NCBI GenBank assembly: GCA_900073065.1
Contig: FJOG01000010.1
Span: 1,508,773-1,542,650, forward strand
Direction: 5' to 3'
DNA length: 33,878 nucleotides
From: Phialocephala subalpina
Lineage: Eukaryota; Ascomycota; Leotiomycetes; Helotiales; Mollisiaceae
This document shows positions 1 to 9,889 of this stretch, in pieces (position 1 is the first letter of the stretch; every line of letters starts with the position of its first letter). The notes below the pieces were generated by a model. That model was not told the origin of the DNA. It ran no database searches and saw only the letters and a list, made by a program, of their open reading frames with translations. Both the position numbers and the translations under genes were made by a program.

Positions 1-3000
1 GTGATGATTGAAGTCTAGAGGGAAGAAGAATCCAAACAGCGACTCTGCTGAGTTTGCTAGGTCTGCCATCGCCTCATACAGTTTGGTAATTTGAGGCTTG
101 TCAGCATTCTTCTCGGACGATGCCTCCTCTTTTGCCAGGCGGAGTAACAGATCGAGCTCGAGACGATGCTGAAGGGGGCAGCTGTTATAGATCAGGCGAT
201 GGCCGATATCGATTTCCTGGCTAAGGTAAGTATCGATCTCCCTCATATCAGCCTCTAGCCCTTTAATCTCAAAGCCTGGTAGCACGTAGTCAATATTGAC
301 GGCTGTGACGCCAGGGCTCACTTTGTGAATTCCGTTGCTAGCATTCAACCACGTGAATACGTGGAACTCCTCTTTGATTCGATCTGACGATTCCTTCGTC
401 GATTTATTCCGCCTCCTGTGGTCCATTGGTCGCAGAGACGGGTTCGACGGATTCTGTAGATCAGAAGCCTCAGAAGGTCTCGTGGAATTGTTGGGATCCT
501 GGTTTGGATTCTCTTCGGAAGCTTGGCCTCCCATGAAAGTTCCTCGAACAGAAGGTACCCTGGTAGATGGGCTGATTCAATTAGTGTTGATGCCTGCAGT
601 ATTATGATTTTCGCCAACACTTACCGGAACTCGACAAAGAGGCGAATGGTAGATTTTTTGGCGAGGAGCAATATTCTTGGCCAATCTGTCATTGTAATTG
701 ATTTACCATTGTATGTGATTTCCACTTGAAGCGGCCAATATTCCAAGAAATGGGACGTGAATGCCTAAGGAAAGTCAGAGTCGAACTACCCGGAACGGCT
801 TTGACCACTCACAAACCAGCTCTGGCATTCATCCAAGGGAAGAGCCCAGAGTAGGGAGCTTTTTGTGGACACGAGAATGTTTGGAGAGACGAAGGACTTC
901 TCTACCTCCGTCTTTGGAAGTACTGATATAGAATCTCCTTGAAGGGAAACCATGGAGGGTCGAGCGCAAGAGACAATCAAAGCTGTACCCGTCAGTGCAT
1001 GCATCGGTTGCAGCAACATGGGAATACTCCTAAACAAGGACACTCACAGTCATCGATGATTAGAAACCACACCTGAGCAATATAAAAGCAGTGCTCCGCG
1101 GGAGTATTGCCCAGCCATCTCACAGCTTGCTTCATATCTCTTTCCTTTTTTGTTAAGCCAAATCGGGCTTGGAGAAGAGTCCTCATTGGATGCGAAGAAG
1201 CCCTCAGACCAGAGGGGGTTGAGTACTTGTCCAAGCAGAAATATGGGACACACAGCCATGATATAGTTCTTACTCTGGAATCCTTCAGCCGCTTTTCTTC
1301 TGATATGCTGTCTTGTAGGAAGGAGGGAACCATAAATCTTGTTTTCATTTTTGTCGACGTCTGAAGGGGTTTATCGTATCCCTTCTTGGCACGGGTCAGT
1401 AATTTTGAGATGGCGCCTCGTTCCAGTTGGGAAAGCCCGGCGATGTTGAGTGCGTTGTTCTGTCCGAGAGTCAGTACACATCGTTTAGCTAGATATAAAG
1501 CCGCTCGGCTTACTTCAAAATGTTCCAGATCCATATTCTTGTCCTAAAATGTCTGTGAATGTCAGTCGCGGATAAATACTTGAAGGGAAAAGTAGACTTG
1601 CATCCATCGAAATACGGGGGACGTTCCCTTCAAGGAAGAAGGGGCAGGCTCGGGCATCAGGGCAATATGCACGACATGAGATCTGCCAATAATTCCATCG
1701 CCAACATACTGAGACCGAAGTATGTTGTAGCTCCTCCCAGACCCAGACTCTTTCTTGATTAGCTCTTGGTCCGCAGCCTCCCCTTGGTCAGAAGTTCCAG
1801 ATACCGAACTCAACACACTGTCACTTCCTCGCAGGCTTTTGCTATGACGTGAGAGACAGAATGGGTAAGCCTGAGGGACAAAGTTGAAATCGGGTTCTCC
1901 AAAATTGCTTGCAGGGGGGTCATAATCATCCTCCTCGTAATCGTTGTAAATGCGGTTGTTAACAATCACTGGCGCAGCCGATGAACATAGCTCGGCTCTG
2001 GTTCGAGTTCGACTCCGGTTTCTAGGAGCGAGGCTGCGATAGTCATCACCGTCCGAAGAATCTTCATCGAGGTCATTATATATACGGTTGTTGATAATGA
2101 CAGGTGCTGCTGCTGCTGGTGGAGACCGTGATCTGGCTCGATGCCGACTTCTACTAGACACAGGGAAAGCATTGTTGTCGTACAGATCGTCATCATAATC
2201 ATTGTAAATGCGATTGTTGATAATCACAGGCTCTGGAGATCGGGATCGTCTGCTTCGACTACGTCTCTGCGCTATTCCCGCTACTCCCGGAATATGGTAC
2301 CCCCCAGATGCGTAGTATGGCAAGCGATGCGGACGGTATCGATGATCCGGGTAGATACCTGGAGCAGGAGCATCCCGACCTCTCCGAACTCTGATATCAA
2401 GGTCATCGTCATCTTCTTCAAAGTACCGACTCGCATCCCGAGACGTTATAGGAGGAGGTGCTGGACGATACCGACGTTCTAGGTAGCTAGTAGGAGTGAT
2501 ATACGACGGGTCTCGACCCCTTTGGACTCGAATATCGAGTTCGTCATCTTCATCGTAATAGCTGGCACCCCGCGACGGTATAGGACGAGGGGCTAAACGA
2601 CGTCGACGTTCAGGATAGAATGGGGTTTCTCGACCTCTTTGTATCCGAATATCGAGTTCGTCGTCGTCTTCATACCTACTGGCACCTCGAGATGGTGTGG
2701 GCGGAGGAGGAGGACCGTAACGACGATCTCTCGAGAAATCGGGTGTACGACGCGGCTGGTCTCTACCTCTTCGGACTCGAATATCGAGGTCATTGTCGTC
2801 TTCTGAGCCTTCTAAGTAGCCTGGCGTGTACACAGTGTTCTCGTCATTCCAGGAGCCGTCGCTTGGCGCCCTGTTTCTTACCTTGGATGGTCGAGGTCCA
2901 GGAATGCCGTCGCCCTCAGAAGACGAAGACCGGACGGGAGTCTTGCCTGTTTTGCTATCCTCGACTTTGCCCGTTTCGGTTTCTGGCTTGTTTGGGATAG

Positions 3001-3301
3001 GAGACGGCGAATTCGTCTGCCTTTCTCTTTCTCCAAGAATAGGACTGCTTCTCCGACCAACTCGTTCTTGACCGCCGTCTCCTGGCCTGCTTTTTTCTGG
3101 AGGAGAACCATCACGTGGTTCTCGCAGGGCGGGACGTCGTCGACGACGAGTAGATTCATCCGTTGGTCCTGTCACTGGGCTCGCGAACCTCACTGGCTGA
3201 GGTGGAGGCCGACGGGGATCACGAGGTTGGTCCCGACCTCTTTTGATCCGGATATCGAGCTCATCGTCCTCATCATAATAGGACGACATTGGCGCATACA
3301 A
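1..3301 (-). CDS. Large fungal protein with N-terminal LDIR/RGR and INNRIYND repeats (3' end beyond window)
   Basis: Exons on the minus strand, high to low: 3301-1598, 1543-1514, 1459-1048, 982-813, 764-625, 571-1. The introns (54, 54, 65, 48 and 53 nt) have GT...AG ends and keep one frame for 1009 codons to the window edge. Residues 1-310 hold five copies of an acidic block followed by LDIR(I/V)xRGR(D/E), near residues 13-24, 167-181, 211-224, 251-264 and 296-310. Three copies of PVI(I/V)NNRIYND lie at 358-368, 400-410 and 444-454, separated by Arg/Ser-rich stretches. A folded-looking region follows, with SRSHVVHIALMPEP-type sequence joined to ENNALNIAGLSQLERGAI, ISWLCVPYFCLDKYS and HPMRTLLQARFGLTKKERDM. 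The overall pattern resembles conserved uncharacterised filamentous-fungal proteins; I assign no function. An in-frame second ATG at codon 5 is an alternative start. The N-terminal repeats are probably disordered and charged. Confidence 0.82.
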
Positions 3302-4305
3302 TTGAGTACGGAAATCGCGCCTCTGATATAAGGATATATTTCAAGGGTCATAGCCACATATAACATTTATCCACGACGAGAAATGCGTTGTTGAAGGATC
3401 CAAATTGAGATGCAGCCGTCCTTCAGCTCCGCAGACTAGCAGGGTTATCAGCCCCTGTCATGTGCGGGATCGTTTAACCTTAATCTTAAATCACATGACC
3501 TTGTCAACATAGGTATTTTCTAGTTCCGCCCCCAACATCTGTCTCAAGCCTATGTATGACATCAGCAAATAGAGCATAGACGGAATAGTATCCTCCGAGA
3601 GTTTTTCATGCATTCAGGGGTTGGTTCGCTTGTAAGCACTCGAAGCCTTGTGCCTCATTACGTACAGCTCGTCCGAAGACTCGGATCCGAGCTCACCCTA
3701 AAGACTCACCCGGAGTTAAGCGACGCGATAAGGCAGTGGAAAGAATTTCCACCCAGGAAGCGAAGCCCGATGCAGCGACAGCTAGATGCTCCGTCAGCAA
3801 TCATGTATCTGGTAGCGACAGCCTAGAACATACCATCTGACGTTACAATGAGTGTTTCTCCTTTCTCGGCATCAATTATGCTAGAATTGGCAGATTGTAG
3901 CTAGTCCTTAAGTACCCGCGCGAGAATCGAAATGTGCCGGCTCAGCCTCGTAAGGCTCGCTGCAATTGACCACAGTATCCAACAATTCGAGATCATCGGC
4001 CAAAAACTTGGCTATGAGCGGGCAATGATAATGAATCAAACCCCTAACTGGAGCCCTGCGCATCCTTTTCTACTCATGCGAGCTTCTCGCCATATCACCC
4101 ACGAACTAGCTTCGTCGAGAATATTGAACGTGAGTTTCGAAAAGTTGAACATGAAGGCTCGCAGACTCCCCATCTTCCTCAGAGAGCCTTGAGTTGGGCT
4201 CTGACACTTCGCGGTCGCTGAGTGGTAAGTCTGGCTCTCGCCCTGCTTGTTAGGCAAGGCTCTTGAACAAATGAAGACATAATGTTGAGAACTTCCTCAA
4301 ATCAA
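3302..4305. other. Intergenic region, no supported gene
   Basis: About 1 kb between the repeat-protein start and the decayed thioredoxin. It contains the 5' flank of the minus-strand gene. The only open frames are 72-86 codons (3608-3826 and 3932-4192, plus) and show no recognisable domain, signal peptide or splice-linked extension. No tRNA-like fold was seen. Confidence 0.6.
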
Positions 4306-4716
4306 ATGATTTTCCTAGCAGCTGATGCGCAACCCCTCCTCACGACCTACCCTCTTGCAGTCCTCAACTTCCACACCATGCCTTCTCCACCACCTCGAGA
4401 AAACCTCTTCGCCAAACTCTGACAAGTCGCGCCGCACCCATCCATCCCATTTTCCCAGGAAGTTTCCCGACTCGCGAACAAATATCCGAATCTATTATTC
4501 GCCTCGATCGACGTCGACAAACACAAGGATATTGCGAAAGAATATGGATTCAAGCCTCTAGACGTCGATGTCGGCGATATGAACAGGATGGCGAAAGATT
4601 ATGGTTCGGGTTACCTGCGGACGTTTTTCGTTGTTGAGAATGGGAAGTGGATGAAAATTGTTGGCGCCGATGAGGTGCTGTTGAGATTAGCGGTTCTTAA
4701 GTTGGATGAGATATAA
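4306..4716 (+). pseudogene. Decayed thioredoxin paralogue, active site lost
   Basis: A single frame from ATG 4306 to TAA 4714-4716 (137 codons) is interrupted by one TGA at 4420-4422. It aligns along its length with the intact thioredoxin 300 bp downstream: LLTTYPLAVLNF matches LLTSYPFATLDF, QVAP matches QIAP, and RLANKYPNLLFASIDVDK matches ELATKHPKLLFAKVDVDK. The TGA sits where the intact copy has CGA (the Arg after CGPC), as a C-to-T change would give. The WCGPC motif itself is replaced by unrelated Pro-rich sequence. After the VDVDK strand a second, similar block (DVDVGDMNRMAKDYG) is inserted before the TFFVVENG strand. Loss of the redox motif plus the stop argue against a working thioredoxin. 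A short product starting downstream of the stop cannot be excluded. Confidence 0.75.
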
Positions 4717-4895
4717 AGGGATGCGAAGAGGGTGTGAGGTGGAGTTAAGTCTTTGGATTCCCTCGTTGATAGAGAAAGTTTGAATCAGAATCGAGGGCAT
4801 TCTCCCATTCATTCATCCCACCCCATCCTCATTCCACTTAATCATAAACACCTCTTGACTGAATACCCCTCACACTTGAGATTTGGCACCAAAAC

Positions 4896-4903
4896 TATAA
4901 AAG
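4896..4903 (+). promoter_or_regulatory. TATA box of the thioredoxin gene
   Basis: TATAAAAG lies 112 bp upstream of the thioredoxin ATG and is followed by an A/C-rich leader typical of fungal 5' UTRs. The assignment rests on position and consensus only. Confidence 0.6.
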
Positions 4904-5014
4904 GAGAATAAATCCCATCCTTGCCCACTTGAAAACATCAAAGCTCTCACCTCAAATATCATCAAGAAGCCCACTTCACCAATAATTCTCGGTCCCTATA
5001 GCAATCAATCAACC

Positions 5015-5356
5015 ATGCCAGAAGCCAAAATATCCTCCTCCTCTCATCTCAAAACCCTCTTAACTAGCTACCCATTCGCCACCCTCGACTTCACCGCAAC
5101 CTGGTGTGGTCCATGTCGACAAATCGCCCCCATATTCGCCGAGCTAGCAACCAAGCATCCAAAGCTCCTATTCGCCAAAGTCGACGTTGACAAACAGGTT
5201 AGGGTCGCACAAGACTATAGTGTTACTTCGATGCCGACATTCGTTATCTTGGAGAAGGGAACGGAGGTCAAAAGAATCGTTGGCGCGAATGAAAGCGAAT
5301 TGAGAAGAGCTGCTAGGAAGTTGGACGAAGCCAGGAGAGGGGCAAGAAGGTCCTAG
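5015..5356 (+). CDS. Thioredoxin
   Basis: A 113-residue intronless thioredoxin, the usual length for a cytosolic family member. The redox motif WCGPC sits at about residues 30-34, after the strand ATLDFTAT. The VDVD strand, the cis-proline region SMPTFVIL and the conserved GA(N)E near the last helix are all present. It should reduce protein disulphides using electrons from thioredoxin reductase. The C-terminus is unusually basic (KLDEARRGARRS). No targeting peptide is evident, so cytosol or nucleus is likely. The ATG follows a TATA box and a plausible leader. It lies downstream of a decayed tandem copy on the same strand and converges on the HET gene, whose stop is only 84 bp away. Confidence 0.93.
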   Translation: MPEAKISSSSHLKTLLTSYPFATLDFTATWCGPCRQIAPIFAELATKHPKLLFAKVDVDKQVRVAQDYSVTSMPTFVILEKGTEVKRIVGANESELRRAARKLDEARRGARRS

Positions 5357-5440
5357 ATCCTTAAGTTTGTAACACAATGTAATCGTAGATTTCTACATTA
5401 TGAATCGATGGCATACCCCATTCCCATCCATTCCTGCAGC

Positions 5441-8182
5441 TCAGTCAATAATAAAAGCCTGGGTTTGCTCCCCAATCATAATCCGGTTCCTCAACCTCAT
5501 CTGCAACTGAAATCTTGCCATCTTAGCGAAATGATCGAAAGATTCTTCTTCACTTCTTCCCATGCTATGTCCTACTTTTAGGGCTATTTCTTTAGCTTCG
5601 GGTCTTCGTTGGACGTAGATTTCGGCGAAGGCTTGGCAAGCTTCTCGCCGGGCTTGGGTTAGGATGAATGTATCTAGTGTTTCGCGCTTGTTGTCTGCTT
5701 CGGCATTTTCTAATGGCGGTGACGAAGATGAGGATCCATTTACTTCGGGTGATTCGATCGGTTTATCTTCAGCTAAGGCAAAGATGGCATTCGCTTCTTC
5801 TCCTAAGCCGTTCGAACTATTGTCACCCTCATCGGCCTCGTCTCCTTCATTCTCCTCGGCGTGATGAGAACCCTCCTTGTTCTCTTCTTCATCTTCATTT
5901 ACCATCCCCAAATCCAGATGAACGAAAACTTCGACACAAGCGGCAACCTGACTCAGATACCTCGAAAACGCATCCGAATACCGATGCAACAACGTATGCC
6001 TCACACCCTCAAACCTCGGCACCCCACTTTCTTCCCCCGCGTTCCACAACGTCCCAAGAACACCCTGAATGCCAGGACGAAAGTCAAATTCATTTTCCGT
6101 CTCTTCTCTATCCCATTCAGATACCAGCTTGACAAGGAGCATTGCAAGTACCGCGCCTTTTCTAGGACTTTGGGTACGAGATTGGTTCCAGTATGCTCCT
6201 CCATTGCTCTGGAGGTGAAGTTCGGAGAAATACCATGCGCCGTTGGAGTCTTGGAGATCGAGCCAGTTCTCTGTGAATAGGGTGTCGAAACTGCTATCAT
6301 CGTTTAGGAGTTTGGGTGAGAAGAGAACGCTGGGTAGCTGGGCGTGGAGACCTGTTGGCGTGGAGTGAGCGTCGATTCGTGGTTCAAGACATTGCTCTAG
6401 GTACCAGTGCGCGGTATCCAGCTCGCCCATGAAGGAGGTTGGCGCCCATCGCAGTCCTGGTTGCGTGAGTTTGGACTCCGAGGTAGAGAAGAGAAGTCCG
6501 ACTGGGATGTCTTTAACTTCGCTCCAGAACTTTGGCATACGTTCTTCCGGAGGAAGGTCGGTGACGAGGGACATGTCGAGACCCATGTTACAGAATAGAC
6601 AGAGGGCTTCGTCGGATCGCACGCTCACTGCTCGACCTTTGAGGGACTCTCGCATGTCTCGCACTGTTGGCTCACGTCGGAACTGTTCACGTAGCTCATC
6701 TGGTAGAATGGCTCCTAGATTCCGAATGACGTTGTTGCCGCGGTATGCAGTCATGATCTCGTCGACTAGTGGTCTGGTTGCAGCGCCTTCATCGATCGCT
6801 ATAAAGAGGTCTTCCATGCGTAGAGCTCTGTCGGCGAATTGATACAAGAGATCTTTAGCTAGGCGCCCCTCCTGGAATGTCCAAAGTCGGCGTGACCAGC
6901 TGCATATCAACACTCTGGCCCAAGCTTCTAACGGCGACAAGTCTGCCATGTTCAGAGTGTAGAGGTACGAATCAAGAACAAGCACATGCTTGGCATCCTG
7001 GTATGGCTTGCGTAGACGGTTGAGAGCTCTGATTCGCATTTCTTCAGGCTCGACTGGAACGCAGATGGTGTCAAGCCAGAAGGGTATACTCTTGTCGTCC
7101 TTGGCGAAAGCATTGTCCACTAAATCTGATATTCTTTTGATGGAGCAAGAAGGAAGTGTGTTGCTGTAGTAGTTGCCCAATCCTTCAGCCCACACATGGG
7201 AGATGGCAACGAACTCTGATTCTGAACTGCCCTCTAGAATTCGAAAAGGCGAAGACTTGCTCGAGTTGGGAGCATCTGTCGCGCGTTCGATCAATGGGAT
7301 CTCGTCCCCCTGGAGAACCGAGTTGACAGCTTCGACGTCTCCAAATTTCTCTTCGCAATGACAGTCTGTAGGTGCATGACTAGTCCTATACGATGAGTCA
7401 ATCGTCATGGCAGTACATCTATCTGCAGTGCAACTTTCGTGGTTCGCATGTGACCGAGTTGGTGGCAGGTTGGCCAGATAGTAGAGCAAAGATCCCGTCT
7501 TGGTGGTGAGGTTAAGGATCGACACATCAAATGGACACCAGCCCTTCTCTTTCATCTCTTCTAAGATGAATTCTCCAAATTGTGGGTTCCCAGGACTCCG
7601 CCAAGTGTGACCCACAGGCTCAAAGGTTCCAGTCTCCGCATCGTAAACGATATCAACAATGACTTGCTCGATACTCTCTGCCAGAACGCATATCGACAGC
7701 CAGATCCTCGGGTCGATTTCGTTGTTCTTCAATCGACCCTTACTGCCTAAGGTCACCTTCCAGACATGTCCAACTATCTTGTTCGCATGCTCCCATCCTT
7801 TGGGCTGTCCAGGTTTTGCTTGCTTGACCGAATCTTCCAGCTCTGCTTTCCACTCCTTGCAACACTGATGCAAGTGCTGCGTTGTAACGATCTTCTCTCC
7901 GTTCTCGTTGCTCGCGATGAAGCTTCGAAAGTCAGAGAATCTTCCAAGTACCTCGGAGAGAAGGCCGAAGTACATCCAATTCTGCAGAAACGCTTCGAGC
8001 TGACTGTTTGATGGTTTCTCTCCATCCACGAGATACGAGAATCCACCTGGGTGATACATGACTTGCCACCCATGCCGCTCTGGATACGAAAGCATAGGGC
8101 CGCCATCGTATTCTTCTGTACACCGATATGGCACCTCTATTGGGTCGAGTAGTGGGTCTCTTGGGAGAGGGAGGTGATCCAT
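5441..8182 (-). CDS. HET-domain (heterokaryon incompatibility-type) protein
   Basis: An uninterrupted 913-codon frame. The HET core lies at about residues 325-440: FVAISHVWAEGLGN, then SIPFWLDTICVP, the stretch AKHVLVLDSYL, and SWSRRLWTFQEGRLAKDLL. These are the canonical HET blocks (SH.W, lD.lCI, R.WT.QE). HET domains are found in fungal non-self recognition proteins that trigger cell death when incompatible hyphae fuse; some act in other immune-like roles. The N-terminal 320 residues include a Cys/His-rich stretch (about 255-290) of the kind often preceding HET domains. Residues of about 760-800 form a very acidic, probably disordered segment. No transmembrane helix, NACHT or repeat domain is seen. 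The partner specificity cannot be inferred. Confidence 0.92.
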   Translation of the reverse strand: MDHLPLPRDPLLDPIEVPYRCTEEYDGGPMLSYPERHGWQVMYHPGGFSYLVDGEKPSNSQLEAFLQNWMYFGLLSEVLGRFSDFRSFIASNENGEKIVTTQHLHQCCKEWKAELEDSVKQAKPGQPKGWEHANKIVGHVWKVTLGSKGRLKNNEIDPRIWLSICVLAESIEQVIVDIVYDAETGTFEPVGHTWRSPGNPQFGEFILEEMKEKGWCPFDVSILNLTTKTGSLLYYLANLPPTRSHANHESCTADRCTAMTIDSSYRTSHAPTDCHCEEKFGDVEAVNSVLQGDEIPLIERATDAPNSSKSSPFRILEGSSESEFVAISHVWAEGLGNYYSNTLPSCSIKRISDLVDNAFAKDDKSIPFWLDTICVPVEPEEMRIRALNRLRKPYQDAKHVLVLDSYLYTLNMADLSPLEAWARVLICSWSRRLWTFQEGRLAKDLLYQFADRALRMEDLFIAIDEGAATRPLVDEIMTAYRGNNVIRNLGAILPDELREQFRREPTVRDMRESLKGRAVSVRSDEALCLFCNMGLDMSLVTDLPPEERMPKFWSEVKDIPVGLLFSTSESKLTQPGLRWAPTSFMGELDTAHWYLEQCLEPRIDAHSTPTGLHAQLPSVLFSPKLLNDDSSFDTLFTENWLDLQDSNGAWYFSELHLQSNGGAYWNQSRTQSPRKGAVLAMLLVKLVSEWDREETENEFDFRPGIQGVLGTLWNAGEESGVPRFEGVRHTLLHRYSDAFSRYLSQVAACVEVFVHLDLGMVNEDEEENKEGSHHAEENEGDEADEGDNSSNGLGEEANAIFALAEDKPIESPEVNGSSSSSPPLENAEADNKRETLDTFILTQARREACQAFAEIYVQRRPEAKEIALKVGHSMGRSEEESFDHFAKMARFQLQMRLRNRIMIGEQTQAFIID

Positions 8183-9107
8183 ATCAGCTACTGGACTTTA
8201 GGAAATCAACAAAACAAGTAAATTCATAAATTCCAGGAACAGGCAAGCAAATAGAAGGAGATATAGTATATATGCACTTGCGCTTGAGTTGGACCGAGCG
8301 TCTCATCGATCTCCAAGAACAACTCGTACTTTGAGCAAATGAGGCACAGGAGCTGAAAAGGCAGATTTGTAGGGTTTCAGCACTAATGCGGCTCTAGATT
8401 CCAGCGGCCATCGCTGCCTATTATCTGCATTTAGCAGCATCCTTCGCCACGAAGAACTTCTTTCGATGGCGATATTCCTCCGGGACTTTGGAGTGTTGAA
8501 GTCGAAAGGAGAGGGGGCAGGAGGAGAAGGTGCGCCTAGTCAGCAAGTGCTTGGCGGGAAGTCACTCGACGTCGCACAAAATTGGCTCCCGTCGCCTCGC
8601 ATCTTTTCTCTCTTCTCTTCTGTCAACCACAAGCAACATCACCACGAACTGTATCTGACCCTCTTCATTCTTCATCCCTTACCCGTCCCCAGTTCTCATA
8701 TCTATGTTGTCAAGCCTGAGGATGTCGATCCCGATAGAGTTTACGTCGTTCAGCTCTAGGACCGCGGCTAGAGCTTCGGCCATGGAAAGATGGACCCCGC
8801 AATCGTCATAGGCCTGCACATCTAGATCTCAGTTACGGCTGCTGCATTTATAAGTATATCAACGAGCTGGTTTCCTGAATAATTACATCGTGAGTCACAA
8901 GGAATTTCTTTGGACCGTTCTTACAGGATTTCCTACGAGGATACACCGGCCCAGAGCGAAAACACCGAGTACAGACGGACATACCAGAATCACCGTCGCA
9001 GCATCAACAGTGTATATATATCTCTTTCAAACCTGTCAATTACTCTCTACAGCACTTCTCTTTTCTCTCTCAAGCATCAGACATCATCAGCAGAAACAGC
9101 AGTCAAA
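8183..9107. other. Intergenic region between divergent HET and GST genes
   Basis: This 0.9 kb is the shared upstream region of two divergently transcribed genes and holds both promoters. A 97-codon plus frame at 8466-8759 has no recognisable similarity, and its CT-rich composition looks like promoter sequence. No RNA gene was seen. Confidence 0.6.
9013..9020 (+). promoter_or_regulatory. TATA box of the GST gene
   Basis: TATATATA, 95 bp upstream of the ATG at 9108, is followed by a strongly CT-rich leader. Both fit a fungal core promoter. Confidence 0.55.
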
Positions 9108-9889
9108 ATGGCAGACGACAAACCCACCTTCCACCACATGAACGCAGGTCTTCCCTCCTAATCCTACTCCTCTGGCAGACAACCAACTGACAATTACCGC
9201 AGAACTCCCAATCCCAACGCATTCTCTGGCTCCTCGAAGAGCTTGAAATCCCCTACAGCCTCGTCAACCACCTCCGAAACCCAATGAACGACCCTCAGCG
9301 CCCTTTCCTCTCTCCTCCCTCCCTACAAGCCACCGGTCCCTACGGGAAGGCACCAACATTATTCACCAGCAAGAAGGACGGAGAACGCTACATACCCGAA
9401 AGCTCAGCTATTGCTACATATCTGATCCGGACTTTTGATACAGAGGACAAGTTTGGGTTGAAAAATGGAGACTGGATCAGGGATGAGATGTTGATGTCTC
9501 TCGCGCAAACGAATCTCCAGCGGGCAGGAATGGTTATGCTTATGCTGGACTTCAATATCCTGCGAAACGGCGAAGTAGAAAAACTAGGAGAGAGGGCAAA
9601 GAGGTGCGATGGCCCGGAATTGAGAATGATGTTAGGACAGGTGGAGAGGGAGTTGAAAGAAGGTCCAGAGGGAGGATGGTTTATGGGGAAACAGCCTGGA
9701 CGAGCGGACATCATGATGGAGTTCCCACTGAGCATGATCAAACATCGGAATTGGGTTGATCTCAAGACAGAATTCCCTGCTCTCGACGCGTGGTTGGAGA
9801 GGGTATACAACAGGGATGGGTGGAGAAGAGGTATCGAGAAGGGCAACGGATATGACTTGAGTGTGTTCCCGCAGAGGCCACACCTGTAA
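9108..9889 (+). CDS. Glutathione S-transferase (URE2/GstA-like)
   Basis: Exon 1 is 9108-9143 and exon 2 is 9203-9889, giving 240 residues. The joined N-terminus reads TFHHMN-NSQSQRILWLLEE, the standard start of fungal GSTs: a thioredoxin-fold beta strand, then the NSxSQR loop that carries the catalytic Ser/Asn. YGKAPTLF is the cis-Pro region and PESSAIATYLI the glutathione-binding ES motif. The helical C-terminal domain ends with GRADIMMEFPL, equivalent to the usual N-capping ADI/M motif. Expected role: conjugation of glutathione to electrophiles or peroxide reduction in the cytosol. The frame is only continuous if the 59-nt intron begins with GC (9144-9202, GC...CTGAC...CAG). The overlapping GT donor four bases downstream puts exon 2 out of frame. 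Confidence 0.88.

Noticed and set aside
4200..4260. tRNA-like stretch (GCTGAGTGGTAAGTCTGGCTC)
   Set aside because: Resembles a D-arm only; no T-arm (GGTTCGAATCC-like) or acceptor pairing could be found.
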